A stretch of 64,000 bases of DNA from Cellulomonas humilata (GTDB taxonomy: Bacteria; Actinomycetota; Actinomycetes; Actinomycetales; Cellulomonadaceae): contig NZ_JABMCI010000071.1 of NCBI RefSeq assembly GCF_013359775.1, positions 62,001 through 126,000 of the forward strand, written 5' to 3'. Position numbers and translations under genes: made by a program. This document shows, piece after piece, positions 41,799 to 51,451 of this stretch. How positions within the stretch are numbered: position 1 is the stretch's first letter; every line of letters starts with the position of its first letter. A model generated the notes under the pieces. That model searched no databases, was not told where the DNA came from, and worked only from the letters and a program-made list of their open reading frames with translations.

Positions 41799-42782
41799 AT
41801 GAACTGGTCGGACCTGCTGTCCCTCACCGCGGGCGAGCTGATCGCCCCCACCACCGCGGCGTACGCGCTCGCGGCCATCGGCCTGAACATCCACTTCGGC
41901 TTCACCGGGCTGCTCAACATGGGGCAGGCGGGGTTCATGCTCGTCGGCGCCTACGGGTTCGCCGCCACGGCCCAGGCCGGGCAGGGCTTCCCGCTCTCCG
42001 CGCTGGTCGGGGTGGCCTGCTCGGTCGTCTTCGCGCTCATCCTCGGCATACCGACGCTGAAGCTGCGAGGCGACTACCTCGCGATCGTCACCATCTCCGC
42101 TGCGGAGATCGTCCGGCTCATCGGCCGGTCGTCGGTGCTCTCCGACATCACCAACGGCGCCGCCGGCATCCCCGCCAGCAGGTTCAACAAGGACTTCCTC
42201 GGCCTGTCGGTGCTCCCGGACGGCAGGACCGCCCTCGGGCCGTTCTCGTACGCCAACAACGTCGGCGACGGCTGGTGGACGCGCATCGTCGCGTGGGCCG
42301 CCGTCCTGCTCGCCGTGCTGCTGGTCTGGCGCCTCATGTCCAGCCCGTGGGGGCGGGTGCTCAAGGGCATCCGTGAGGACGAGGACGCCGTGCGCTCGCT
42401 CGGCAAGAGCGTGTACGGCTACAAGATGCAGGCGCTCGTGCTCGGTGGCGCGATGGCCGGCTTCGCGGGGATCCTGTTCGTGATGCCCGCCAGCGTCCAG
42501 CCCGACGCGATGGGGCGGTCGATGACCTTCTTCATCTGGACGATCCTGCTGCTCGGTGGCGCCGCCACCCTGTGGGGTCCCGTGATCGGATCGATGATCT
42601 TCTTCGTCGCGCTGATGTTCATCAAGACGGTGATGCGCGACGTGCTGCCGTCCGTCCTGCGGCCCGAGCAGCTCGAGCCGCTCGCGGGCATCCTGGTGGG
42701 CATCACGCTGATGCTCCTGGTGATCTTCCGGCCGCAGGGCATCTTCGGTGACAAGAAGGAGCTGATGCTCGATGTCCGCTGA
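41799..42782 (+). CDS. livM: Branched-chain amino-acid type ABC permease LivM
   Basis: 327 residues, about 9-10 membrane segments. LNIHFGFTGLLNMGQAGFMLVGAYG (about residues 29-53) and LRGDYLAIVTISAAEIVRLI (about 88-107) are LivM signatures. The ABC-contacting EAA-like loop is GRVLKGIREDEDAVRSLGKSVYGYK near 185. It forms the second transmembrane half with LivH. It lies 9 bases after livH and overlaps livG by 11 bases. Confidence 0.93.
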   Translation: MNWSDLLSLTAGELIAPTTAAYALAAIGLNIHFGFTGLLNMGQAGFMLVGAYGFAATAQAGQGFPLSALVGVACSVVFALILGIPTLKLRGDYLAIVTISAAEIVRLIGRSSVLSDITNGAAGIPASRFNKDFLGLSVLPDGRTALGPFSYANNVGDGWWTRIVAWAAVLLAVLLVWRLMSSPWGRVLKGIREDEDAVRSLGKSVYGYKMQALVLGGAMAGFAGILFVMPASVQPDAMGRSMTFFIWTILLLGGAATLWGPVIGSMIFFVALMFIKTVMRDVLPSVLRPEQLEPLAGILVGITLMLLVIFRPQGIFGDKKELMLDVR

Positions 42783-43694
42783 GCTGTCCTCGCCCACCCC
42801 GCTCGCGCAGACGGCGGCACAGGCGCTCGCCGGCGTCTCCCCCGAGCCCGGCGTCGCCAAGCCGGACCCGATCATCGTCGCCGACGACGTCGTGCGCCGG
42901 TTCGGCGGCATGACCGCCGTCGACGTCCGTCACCTCGAGGTGCAGCGCGGCGCGATCACCGCGCTGATCGGCCCCAACGGCGCCGGCAAGACGACCCTGT
43001 TCAACCTGCTCACCGGGTTCGACAAGCCGAACTCCGGCAACTGGGAGTTCAACGGTCGCCGGCTCAACGGCGTCTCGGCAGGCCGGGTCGCCCGCGCCGG
43101 CATGGTGCGGACGTTCCAGCTGACCAAGGCGCTCTCCCGGCTCACAGTGCTCCAGAACATGCAGCTCGGCGCCACCAAGCAGCCCGGCGAGGGCTTCTTC
43201 ACCTCGCTGGTCAAGCCGCTCTGGGCGGCGCGCGAGCAGGAGATCACCACCCAGGCCGAGGAGCTGCTGGTCCGGTTCAAGCTCGACGCCAAGAGCGACG
43301 ACTTCGCCGGGTCCCTGTCCGGCGGCCAGCGCAAGCTCCTGGAGATGGCCCGCGCACTCATGGCGAAGCCCGAGCTGGTGATGCTCGACGAGCCCATGGC
43401 CGGCGTGAACCCCGCGCTGACGCAGTCCCTGCTGGGGCACATCCAGACCGTGCGCGACGAGGGCACCACGGTGCTGTTCGTCGAGCACGACATGCAGATG
43501 GTCCGCCGCATCGCCGACTGGGTGGTCGTCATGGCCGAGGGCAAGATCGTCGCGGAGGGACCACCCTCCGCCGTCATGGAGAACCCTGCCGTCGTCGACG
43601 CGTACCTCGGCGCCCACCACGACACCGACCTCGGTGACGAGAGCGTCATGGCCGAGGGCGTGCTCGAGCAGCTCGAGGCCGAGGAGGCCACGGA

Positions 43695-43698
<4 letters not shown>
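42772..43698 (+). CDS. livG: ABC transporter ATP-binding protein LivG
   Basis: 308 residues with a short N-terminal extension of about 30 residues before the ABC domain. Walker A is GPNGAGKTTLFNLLTG near residue 66. The signature LSGGQRKLLEMARALM is near 182 and Walker B LVMLDEPMAGVNP is near 202. The H-loop is in LFVEHDMQMV near 235. It drives uptake together with LivF. The stop overlaps livF in an ATGA. Confidence 0.95.
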
Positions 43699-44480
<782 letters not shown>

Positions 44481-44485
44481 CGCTC

Positions 44486-44533
44486 GCACGACGAGGCCCG
44501 GCCGGAGACCATCCCGGCCGGGCCTTCTCGTGC
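44486..44533 (+). terminator. Terminator of the liv operon
   Basis: A 20-bp stem with two mismatches (44486-44505 with 44514-44533) and an 8-base loop follows livF directly. It is one of two adjacent hairpins between convergent genes. Confidence 0.8.
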
Positions 44534-44563
44534 GCCCAGTGCCGGAACGACGAGGAACGACGA

Positions 44564-44597
44564 AGGCCCGGCAGGGGATCTCTCCCCTGCCGGGCCT
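44564..44597 (-). terminator. Terminator of the binding-protein gene
   Basis: A perfect 14-bp stem (44564-44577 with 44584-44597) around a 6-base loop lies 24 bases past the stop of the minus-strand binding-protein gene. It probably ends that transcript and may also back up the liv terminator. Confidence 0.8.
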
Positions 44598-44621
44598 CGC
44601 GTCATGCGGGGCTGACTGTCG

Positions 44622-45923
44622 TCAGCTGCCCTTGACCTCGCCGAACTCCGCCTTCTGCCACACGGGCACGTTCTCGGCGTCGTACTTGTAGATGCCGACG
44701 AACGCCGACGACGGGTCGTTGTTGTCGTTGAACGGGCCGACGCCGGAGACAGCCTGGTAGGTGATCTCCTTGCCGTCCTCGATCAGGGCGACGCAGTCCG
44801 CGAACGTCGCGCACTCCTCGCCGTCCGTCGTGCCGGACACGGCAGCCATGTTGGCCTGCACGGTCGGGCCGTCGTTCTGACCGCCCTTGACCGCCGCGAG
44901 GGCCGCCAGGATGGTCGCGTCGTAGGACTCGGGACCGTAGTTGAAGTCCTTCAGGTCCGGGTTGACCTCAAGCAGGCGAGCCTTGAAGTCGTCGGTCGGG
45001 TTGGCGCCCGGGTTGGTGCCCTGCGCGCCCTCCATGGTGCCCGGGTCGAAGAAGAACTTGGCGCTGTCGGCCGGGTCCTGCTTGAAGCTGGCCACGTTGC
45101 CGTCGACGAGGTACACGTTCGACATGTCGTAGCCGGCCTGGACCAGCTGAGGAACGATGACGCGGACCTCGTCGAACGTGATGATCACGATCGCGTCGGG
45201 GTTCGTGGCGACGACCTCGCCCACCTCGGTGGAGTAGTCCTGCAGCTCCGGCGGGAAGTCCTGACCTGCGTCCTCGGCACCGTAGGTCACGGTGACGCCC
45301 GCGGGCTCCAGGTTCTGCTGGACGAAGCCGCGCAGGCCCGTGCCGTACGGGTCGTCGAACACGAGGATGCCGACGTTCTTGTGCCCGTCCGCGATGATCT
45401 GCGTGGCGAGCGCCTGGCCCTGGACCTCGTCCGGCGGGGCGGTACGGAAGTAGTACGGGCTGATGCCGGACAGGTCCGCCGCCGTGTTAGCGGGCGAGAT
45501 CTGCACGATCTCGGCGTCCGTGATCGGGCCGACGACACCGAGCGACAGGCCGGAGGACGCGGCGCCGATGATGACGTGCACACCCTCCTCGATGAGCGCC
45601 TTGGCGGACGGGGTGCCGATGGTCGCCAGGTCGGACGTGGGGCCCGAGTCCTTGTGCGAGACGGTCACGGGGACGCCGTTGACGCCACCGGCGTCGTTGA
45701 TGTCCTTGATGGCCAGGTCGACGCCGGCGATCTCGGGCGGGCCGAGGTACGCGAGGTTGCCCGTCACGGGGAGCAGGGAGCCGATCTTGAGCGGGCCCGA
45801 AGCGGTGGGCGCTGCGGAGCTCTCGCCGTCGGCCGGCTCGTCCGAGCCGCTGCACGCGGTCAGGGCGAGGGCGACAGCGCCGGCCAAGGCGGCGGCGCGG
45901 ACTACGTGGGTCGAACGAATCAT
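44622..45923 (-). CDS. livK: Branched-chain amino-acid type substrate-binding lipoprotein
   Basis: 433 residues from ATG 45923. A lipoprotein signal peptide ends in ALTACSG near residue 23, with the lipid-modified cysteine. The mature part has type I periplasmic-binding fold: SGPLKIGSLLPVTGNLAYLGPPEIAGVDLAIKDIND near residues 42-77 and HVIIGAASSGLSLGV near 115. It captures the ligand outside the membrane for the LivHMGF transporter, whose operon converges with it. The ligand may be a branched-chain amino acid, an amide or urea; the family does not decide it. The long 5' region has a dyad near the likely promoter. Confidence 0.9.
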   Translation of the reverse strand: MIRSTHVVRAAALAGAVALALTACSGSDEPADGESSAAPTASGPLKIGSLLPVTGNLAYLGPPEIAGVDLAIKDINDAGGVNGVPVTVSHKDSGPTSDLATIGTPSAKALIEEGVHVIIGAASSGLSLGVVGPITDAEIVQISPANTAADLSGISPYYFRTAPPDEVQGQALATQIIADGHKNVGILVFDDPYGTGLRGFVQQNLEPAGVTVTYGAEDAGQDFPPELQDYSTEVGEVVATNPDAIVIITFDEVRVIVPQLVQAGYDMSNVYLVDGNVASFKQDPADSAKFFFDPGTMEGAQGTNPGANPTDDFKARLLEVNPDLKDFNYGPESYDATILAALAAVKGGQNDGPTVQANMAAVSGTTDGEECATFADCVALIEDGKEITYQAVSGVGPFNDNNDPSSAFVGIYKYDAENVPVWQKAEFGEVKGS

Positions 45924-46032
45924 GCCTGGTACCCCTCTGTGAGTACTGCGATCCACTGGAACCCGGTAGGGATCCAGCAGGTGTGGCGCGAAGGTACTCA
46001 TTGTTTGTGTCCGCGATGTGAATCTGGGTGTC

Positions 46033-46059
46033 TCACGACGTGTTGTTGCCGAGTTGTGA
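46033..46059 (-). promoter_or_regulatory. Dyad upstream of the binding-protein gene
   Basis: TCACGAC and GTTGTGA (6 of 7 matching) surround a 13-base centre at about 110-135 bases before the livK start. This could be an operator near the promoter. The regulator is unknown. Confidence 0.35.
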
Positions 46060-46097
46060 CCAACCAGTAACAAGGGGAGCTGGACGCGTGACCGGAC

Positions 46098-46730
46098 TCA
46101 GGACGCCGGCGCAGCCGCCCCGGGTGCCACATCTGCCGAGGTCGGGGACGTGCCGGCGTCCGTGATCCCGAGCTCGTCGGCGAGGAACAGGAACGCCCGC
46201 GCGTACGGGTGCCCGATCGCGTCCTCGCGGATCCGCGGCCAGTCGATCTGCTCGCGCAGCGCCCGCACGATCGCCAGCAGCCGGCCGAAGTCGCACGCGT
46301 GCTCCCCCAGCACCCGCATCTTCGCCGAGACGATGTCGGTGGCCTGGAGCACGGGCATCCGCACCGCCAGCACCTCGAGCACGTCGCTGCGGTCGAGGAG
46401 CTCCCGCGTGACCGGCTCGCCGACCATCCGGAAGAGGATGTCCACCAGCTGCCCGTGGTGGAACGCCTTGAACAGCCAGTTCTCGGCCGGCTGCTCGACG
46501 ACCAGCCCCGCCGCCGCGACCGCCTCCTTGGCGCGCTCCACGTCCTCGGGCGTGACCGCGAAGTCGGCGTCGTGGCTCGGTTCCGGAGCGCCCCGGGCCC
46601 AGGCCGCGTACCCGCCGACGAGGGCGAACGGGATCTGCGCGTCCATCAGCGCGACCGCGACGAGCCGCAGCCCGTCCTGGAGGGCGGTGCGGTCGTCGGG
46701 CGGATCGACCAGGGCGCCTTGCTGGCTCAT
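46098..46730 (-). CDS. Nucleotidyltransferase-fold protein
   Basis: 210 residues from ATG 46730. IPFALVGGYAAWARGAPEPSHDADFAV (about residues 33-59) is the nucleotidyltransferase GG...DxD pattern. LVDILFRMVGEPVTRELLDRSDVLEVLAVRMPVLQATD near 92 resembles AbiEii and DUF6036-type enzymes. Some relatives are toxins in AbiE systems or tRNA nucleotidyltransferase-like. Here no adjacent antitoxin-like small gene is seen, so it is best called an orphan nucleotidyltransferase-like protein of unknown role. Confidence 0.72.
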   Translation of the reverse strand: MSQQGALVDPPDDRTALQDGLRLVAVALMDAQIPFALVGGYAAWARGAPEPSHDADFAVTPEDVERAKEAVAAAGLVVEQPAENWLFKAFHHGQLVDILFRMVGEPVTRELLDRSDVLEVLAVRMPVLQATDIVSAKMRVLGEHACDFGRLLAIVRALREQIDWPRIREDAIGHPYARAFLFLADELGITDAGTSPTSADVAPGAAAPAS

Positions 46731-46789
46731 GGAACGACTGTCTACACGTCGACGCGCGGGCTCGCAGGTCGGCCAGGACAATCACCAGG

Positions 46790-47554
46790 GTGCGCCTGGC
46801 CACCTTCAACATCCTGCACGGACGATCGCTCGTCGACGGTGAGGTCCACGTCGGGAGGTTCGGCGACGCCGTGCGCGACCTCGACGCCGACGTGCTCGCG
46901 CTCCAGGAGGTCGATCGTGACCAGCCGCGGTCGCACGGTGCCGACCTGACGGTCGTGGCCGCCGAGGCGATGGGCGCTCCCGAGCACCGCTTCGTCGCCA
47001 CCCTGCACGGGGAGCCGGGGCTGTGGACCGCCGCGACCGGCGCCCATCAGCCGGCCGTGGCGAGCTACGGGATCGCGCTGCTCAGCCGGCACCCGGTCCG
47101 GTCCTGGCACGTGCTCCAGCTCCCCGTCCTGCGCCGCCGAGCCCCGGTGCGCTGGCCGGACGCGCGCTGGCCGACGCTCGTCCGTGACGAGCCCCGCGCT
47201 GCCCTCGTCGCCGTCGTCGAGCACCCGACCGGACTGATCACCGTCGTCGACACCCACCTGACCTACATCCCCGGCTGGAACCGCCGGCAGCTGCGCCAGC
47301 TCGTCGGGCTCCTGCGGGCGCACCCCCGACCGCTGGTGCTGATGGGCGACCTGAACATGGAGGCCGACGCCGCGGTGAAGACGTCCGGCCTCCGCTCACT
47401 GGCCGCTGCCGCCACCTTCCCGGTCGCGGAACCGGCCCGGCAGCTCGACCACATCCTCGGCGACGGACCGATCACGCCCACCGGTCCCGCCCGCGCGGTC
47501 GACACCGGCCTGTCGGACCATCGAGCGCTCGTCCTCGACGCGGCCCGTCGCTGA
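46790..47554 (+). CDS. Endonuclease/exonuclease/phosphatase family protein
   Basis: 254 residues from GTG 46790. The EEP fold is clear: RLATFNILHG at the N-terminus, ALQEVDRDQPRSHG near residue 37 with the metal-binding glutamate, VDTHLTYIPGWNRRQL near 149, LVLMGDLNMEADA near 180 with the catalytic D and N, and GLSDHRALV near 242 with the final histidine. Members hydrolyse phosphodiesters or phosphoesters of DNA, lipids or metabolites; the target here is unknown. No signal peptide is seen, so a cytosolic role is likely. Confidence 0.85.
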   Translation: MRLATFNILHGRSLVDGEVHVGRFGDAVRDLDADVLALQEVDRDQPRSHGADLTVVAAEAMGAPEHRFVATLHGEPGLWTAATGAHQPAVASYGIALLSRHPVRSWHVLQLPVLRRRAPVRWPDARWPTLVRDEPRAALVAVVEHPTGLITVVDTHLTYIPGWNRRQLRQLVGLLRAHPRPLVLMGDLNMEADAAVKTSGLRSLAAAATFPVAEPARQLDHILGDGPITPTGPARAVDTGLSDHRALVLDAARR

Positions 47555-47556
47555 AC

Positions 47557-47594
47557 GACGAAGGCCGGCCGGATGAGCTCCGGCCGGCCTCGTC
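47557..47594. terminator. Bidirectional terminator between EEP gene and ANTAR regulator
   Basis: A stem of about 16 bp spans 47557-47594, its centre GGCCGGCCGGA (47563-47573) pairing with TCCGGCCGGCC (47579-47589) around TGAGC. It lies right after the EEP stop and 10 bases beyond the converging regulator gene. Confidence 0.75.
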
Positions 47595-47603
47595 ACGCTC
47601 GCG

Positions 47604-48290
47604 TCAGGAGGACGCGCCACCCACCTGCTCGATGACCGCGTCGGCCACCTCACGCATGGTGAGCCGACGGTCCATCGACGTCTTCTGGATCCACCGGAAC
47701 GACTCCGGCTCGGTCAGGCCCATCTTGGTCATCAGCAGACCCTTGGCGCGGTCCACGCGCTTGCGCGTCTCGAACCGCTCCGCCAGGTCCGCGACCTCCG
47801 ACTCCAGGGCGCTGATCTGCGCGTACCGCGAGATCGCGATCTCCACCGCAGGCAGCAGGTCCGCCGGGCTGAACGGCTTGATCACGTACGCCATGGCGCC
47901 GGCGTCGCGCGCCCGCTCCACCAGCTCCTTCTGCGAGAACGCCGTGAGGAGCACCACCGGAGCCAGGTGCAGCTTGCCGATGCGCTCCGCAGCAGAGATG
48001 CCGTCGAGCACGGGCATCTTCACGTCCATCACGACGACGTCAGGCTTGAGCTCGGTGACCAGCTGCACGGCGTGCTCGCCGTCACCGGCCTCACCCACCA
48101 CGTCGAAACCTGCATCCCGCAGCGTCTCGACGACGTCCATGCGGATGAGCGCCTCATCCTCCGCCACGACCGCGCGACGTGCCGGACGGCCCGGTGCCGG
48201 TGCCGTCGGCTCACCCGTCGGAGCGGGAGTGCTCAGGTCGAGGGCGTCAGGGGCCGCCTCGGTGGGGTCGGGGGTCGCGTCGGTGCTCAC
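47604..48290 (-). CDS. ANTAR-domain response regulator (PdtaR-like)
   Basis: 228 residues from GTG 48290; the open frame further upstream is unconserved. A proline-rich tail of about 35 residues precedes the receiver domain: VVAEDEALIRMDVVETLRDAGFDVVGEA with the acidic pocket, phospho-acceptor aspartate in DVVVMDVKMP near residue 88, and AYVIKPFSP near 138. The ANTAR RNA-binding domain is C-terminal (RFETRKRVDRAKGLLMTKMGLTEPESFRWIQKTSMDRRLTMREVADAVI). PdtaR proteins bind terminator hairpins and prevent termination. The cognate kinase is not in this window. Position near polA and rpsA matches other actinobacteria. Confidence 0.92.
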   Translation of the reverse strand: MSTDATPDPTEAAPDALDLSTPAPTGEPTAPAPGRPARRAVVAEDEALIRMDVVETLRDAGFDVVGEAGDGEHAVQLVTELKPDVVVMDVKMPVLDGISAAERIGKLHLAPVVLLTAFSQKELVERARDAGAMAYVIKPFSPADLLPAVEIAISRYAQISALESEVADLAERFETRKRVDRAKGLLMTKMGLTEPESFRWIQKTSMDRRLTMREVADAVIEQVGGASS

Positions 48291-48416
48291 GTGCACAGAG
48301 TAGTGGTCGGTACCGCGTACTTCGCAGCGGTTGCACCTGTGAGGCAGCCCACGGGGTGCCCATCGATCCGCCCCGGACGTAGCCTCGAGGAGACCGGACT
48401 CGTCCGAGGAGGCCCG

Positions 48417-49397
48417 ATGATGCGCAGCCACCGATCCGTCCGCGCGGCCCTTGCAGCCGCCACCGCCCTGCTGCTGCTCGGCGTCGCCGCCCCCGCGGCC
48501 GTCGCCGACGACCGGCCGGACAGCTACCTGCTCGACCCGGCCGGCCCCGCGGTCGACGACATCTACCCGGAGGGCATCGCCGCGCGTGGCGACACCTTCT
48601 ACGTCGGCAGCACCACCGACGGGACGATCTATCGCGGCACGTTGCACTCCCCCACCGCGACGCCGTTCCTGCTCGGGGGCGTCGACGGCCGGACGTCAGC
48701 GGTCGGGATGAAGGTGGACGGGCGCACCCTGTTCGTGGCCGGCGGCGCCACCGGACGCGTCTTCGCGTACGACGTGCGAACGCGCCAGCTCACCGGCTCC
48801 TGGCAGGTCGAGCAGTCCGGTGCTCCGACGTTCCTCAACGACATCGCGATCAGTCCGCGCGGCGACGTGTACGTCACCGACTCGCTGCGGCCCGTGCTCT
48901 ATCGGATCGACGCCTCCGACCGCCGCGCGTCCGGTGTGACGCTGCTACCGACGTTCCTCGACTTCACCGGGACGGCGCTGCAGTACACGACCGGTTTCAA
49001 CGTCAACGGCATCGTGGTGACGCCCGACGGCCGGTATGCGGTGGTCGCGCAGTCGAACACCGCCACCCTGTTCCGCATCAGCCTCCGCGACCGGAGCGTC
49101 ACCGTGGTCGACCTCGGCGGCGAGCCCGTCGCCGGCGACGGGCTCGTCCTCACCGGCCGCACGCTGTACGCCGTCGAGCGCCAGGGATCCGTGGGGTACG
49201 TCGTGACCATCGCGCTGGATCGTCAGCTGCGGAGCGGCACGGTCGTCTCCCGGACCACCGACCCGGGGTTCGACGACCCCACCACCGCCGCGCTCGTGGG
49301 TCGGTCACTGCTCGTGGTGAACAGCCAGTTCGGCGAGCGGGCAGCCGGAGAGCAGCCCGATCCGTTCACCGTGGTCCGGATACGCGCGCCGAGGTGA
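48417..49397 (+). CDS. Secreted SMP-30/beta-propeller-like protein
   Basis: 326 residues from ATG 48417 (GAGGAGG upstream; the next codon is also ATG). A signal peptide ends at about ...LLLLGVAAPAAVADD. The rest consists of repeated strands such as YPEGIAARGDTFYVGSTTDGTIYRGTL, FLNDIAISPRGDVYVTDSLRPVLYRID and VNGIVVTPDGRYAVVAQSNTATLFRIS. This is the SGL/NHL-type propeller pattern. Such proteins are lactonases, carotenoid-like enzymes or carbohydrate-binding. No catalytic residue could be assigned, and it stands alone before a tRNA. Confidence 0.8.
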   Translation: MMRSHRSVRAALAAATALLLLGVAAPAAVADDRPDSYLLDPAGPAVDDIYPEGIAARGDTFYVGSTTDGTIYRGTLHSPTATPFLLGGVDGRTSAVGMKVDGRTLFVAGGATGRVFAYDVRTRQLTGSWQVEQSGAPTFLNDIAISPRGDVYVTDSLRPVLYRIDASDRRASGVTLLPTFLDFTGTALQYTTGFNVNGIVVTPDGRYAVVAQSNTATLFRISLRDRSVTVVDLGGEPVAGDGLVLTGRTLYAVERQGSVGYVVTIALDRQLRSGTVVSRTTDPGFDDPTTAALVGRSLLVVNSQFGERAAGEQPDPFTVVRIRAPR

Positions 49398-49425
49398 TCG
49401 TTCGGTCGGGCTATCCTGCTGCACG

Positions 49426-49499
49426 GCCCCGATAGCCCAACCGGCAGAGGCGTTCGGCTCAAACCCGATCCAGTGTGGGTTCGAATCCCACTCGGGGCA
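49426..49499 (+). tRNA. tRNA with CAA anticodon (Leu by code) and short variable loop
   Basis: The 74-base cloverleaf has a perfect 7-bp acceptor stem, T arm GTGGG-TTCGAAT-CCCAC and U33. The anticodon CAA is at 49460-49462 (UUG, leucine). The discriminator is A and no CCA is encoded. The variable loop is only 5 bases, whereas bacterial tRNA-Leu is class II with a long arm, and the first anticodon-stem pair is T-T. Identity as a tRNA is secure; charging with leucine is inferred from the anticodon and A73. Promoter-like TATCCT lies at 49412-49417. Confidence 0.85.
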
Positions 49500-49525
49500 C
49501 CCGTCTGTCCTGCATCCTCGTGTCA

Positions 49526-49541
49526 CGACGTGGCCACGTCG
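49526..49541. repeat. Perfect 16-bp palindrome 3' of the tRNA
   Basis: CGACGTGGCCACGTCG is a complete palindrome 26 bases past the tRNA end. It may form part of the transcript terminator or be a protein site. No integrase or second copy is present here. Confidence 0.5.
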
Positions 49542-49612
49542 GCGCCGCTTCGTCGCGGAGGCCGGACCGCACCTCGCCGTCGCGACGGGACTGAGCGGCT
49601 CGGGTGGGATCG

Positions 49613-50854
49613 TCAGCGCAGTACCCGCTCCATCGCCGCAGCCATGTGCCGGTGCCCGACGGTCTCGTACCCGATCACGACGATCGCCGGCGCGAGCATC
49701 ACGAGGATGAGGCACGCCCCGAACCCGGCGCCCAGCACGGCGAGCACGACCGCGCCGGCGAGCGCCACGACGGCGCAGCCGACGAGAACCAGGTGGAACG
49801 GGTCCACCGCACGCACGAGGCCGGCGTAGATCGCGAAGTACGCGACCAGTGTGACCAGGACGGGGACGGCGACGGTCAGGACGGCCTGGACCACACCGAT
49901 GGTCGCCTCGCCCCCGGCGACGAAGCCCGCCACGTGCAGACCCGCGCCCATGGCTGCGATGGACGCGAAGATCACGATGCCGCCGTAGCCCCACACCCAG
50001 GCACGACGCCGGTGCCGGTGCAGGATGTCGCCCATCGGCACGACGAAGTAGCTCCACCACACGCCGAAGACCAGGCCGGTGCCCGCCACCACCACGAGAA
50101 CCGCTTCCGCGCTCCACCCGACACGGCCCACCACCGCAGCGACGGTCGCGATGGTGCCGAGGATGACCTCTCCCAAGGTGATGATGACGAACAATCCGTA
50201 GCGCTCGGCGATGTGGTGCGCGTGCCACGGCGGGAACCGACCGAGGCGCGCGGAGAGCACCGGAGCGCCTAGCTCGATCACGTAGAGCACGACGAGGATC
50301 GGAAGCAGCTGGCCGATCGTGAGATGCAGGAACAGGACCACGGTCCACCCCACCTGCGCGACCGCTATCGACGCCGCGAAGGCCAGGACGAACCGCCGGT
50401 GCCGCGGATCCTGCACCGCCACCCGGAGCAGCTGGGCGATCACCGCCACTCGCATGACGATGTATCCGGCCACGAGGACGCCGTTGTCCAGCGGTGCGCC
50501 GCTGTCGATGGACTCGAAGACCGCCGGCACGCCGAGGGCCAGCACCAGGACCCCGATCATCTGCACCATGGTCGTGAGACGGCAGAACCAGTCGTCGGTG
50601 TCGAACGCCGAGGCGAACCACGAGAAGTTGACCCACGACCAGCACACGGCGAACGTCACGAAGACGAACGCGACAGCCGCGCTGCCGAAGTGCCCCTCGG
50701 CCAGGAGGTGCGCTGCCTGGTCGGCCGCCTGCGCGAACGCTGCGACGAACGTGAGGTCAAACAGCAGCTCGAGCGGCGTCGCGGTCCGACGAGGCTCGTC
50801 GGGGTCTCGACCGGTCATCCGTCGCAGGCGGTGCGGACCGTCGGCGAGACTCAT
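49613..50854 (-). CDS. ltrA: Low temperature requirement protein A family protein
   Basis: 413 residues with about twelve hydrophobic segments. The LtrA motif TPLELLFDLTFVAAFAQAA is near residue 26, and HAHHIAERYGLFVIITLGEVILGTIATVA (about 210-238) is the signature loop, rich in histidine and glutamate. SWFASAFDTDDWFCRL is near 75. LtrA was named from a Listeria mutant unable to grow in the cold; its molecular activity is not established. It is a lone minus-strand gene. Confidence 0.9.
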   Translation of the reverse strand: MSLADGPHRLRRMTGRDPDEPRRTATPLELLFDLTFVAAFAQAADQAAHLLAEGHFGSAAVAFVFVTFAVCWSWVNFSWFASAFDTDDWFCRLTTMVQMIGVLVLALGVPAVFESIDSGAPLDNGVLVAGYIVMRVAVIAQLLRVAVQDPRHRRFVLAFAASIAVAQVGWTVVLFLHLTIGQLLPILVVLYVIELGAPVLSARLGRFPPWHAHHIAERYGLFVIITLGEVILGTIATVAAVVGRVGWSAEAVLVVVAGTGLVFGVWWSYFVVPMGDILHRHRRRAWVWGYGGIVIFASIAAMGAGLHVAGFVAGGEATIGVVQAVLTVAVPVLVTLVAYFAIYAGLVRAVDPFHLVLVGCAVVALAGAVVLAVLGAGFGACLILVMLAPAIVVIGYETVGHRHMAAAMERVLR

Positions 50855-50993
50855 CCGCCCAGGCTAGGCGGCGCCCATCGGACCAGGAAGGCCCCCGACC
50901 GCGCCATCCGTGCCGGCGCCGATGTGATCGGGAGTCACACGTCGCGACCGAGGCGATCGGCGCCGTGTACTCCTGGGGGTCGCGATGAGCCGA

Positions 50994-51359
50994 TCAGCTC
51001 GTCCCGCGACCTCGGATCGCTCGGATGATCTGCGCGAGCGCCATGCCCGAGGCAGACACCAACGGCGCGGCCACGACCACCAGCGCGATGACGTTGGGGC
51101 GGAACCTCAGCCCGTCCGGACCGCCGACGTAGGCCCCGATGGGCACCGCGTAGCCGCCTCCGCCACCGCCGTTGCCCTCCCCCGACGGGACCTTGCCGCC
51201 GTCCGACATCTCGCTCGAGCCCTCGCCCGCGCCGAAGCCGAAGCCGACGAGCGCGACAGGGACGAGCTCCTGCCCGCCCAACGTCACCTTCTCGCCGTAC
51301 GCCACCTTCGTGCCCCACGACGAGACCGACTCCGCCAGCTTCTCCACGAGGTTCGTCAC
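50994..51359 (-). CDS. GerW/YtfJ-family protein
   Basis: 121 residues from a GTG. The YtfJ/GerW pattern is present: VEKLAESVSSWGTKVAYGEKVTLGGQELVPVALVGFGFGAG near residues 4-44, then a glycine-rich middle and GAYVGGPDGLRFRPNVIAL near 74. A hydrophobic C-terminal segment (about 90-110) may anchor it. GerW is a spore-coat-linked protein in Bacillus, but relatives occur in non-sporulating actinobacteria with unknown role. It sits with envelope-related genes. Confidence 0.82.
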   Translation of the reverse strand: MTNLVEKLAESVSSWGTKVAYGEKVTLGGQELVPVALVGFGFGAGEGSSEMSDGGKVPSGEGNGGGGGGYAVPIGAYVGGPDGLRFRPNVIALVVVAAPLVSASGMALAQIIRAIRGRGTS

Positions 51360-51451
51360 GGTCTGACCGTATCCACGTCCGCGACGCCCGGGTAGGTGCC
51401 GGCAGACGCTCCTTCCAGGAGATCAACCAAGAGCCAGCCATCGAGGCAGGC

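Noticed and set aside
49473..49829. Plus-strand open frame starting in the tRNA
   Set aside because: It begins in the tRNA 3' half, a common false call, and overlaps the end of ltrA in antisense.
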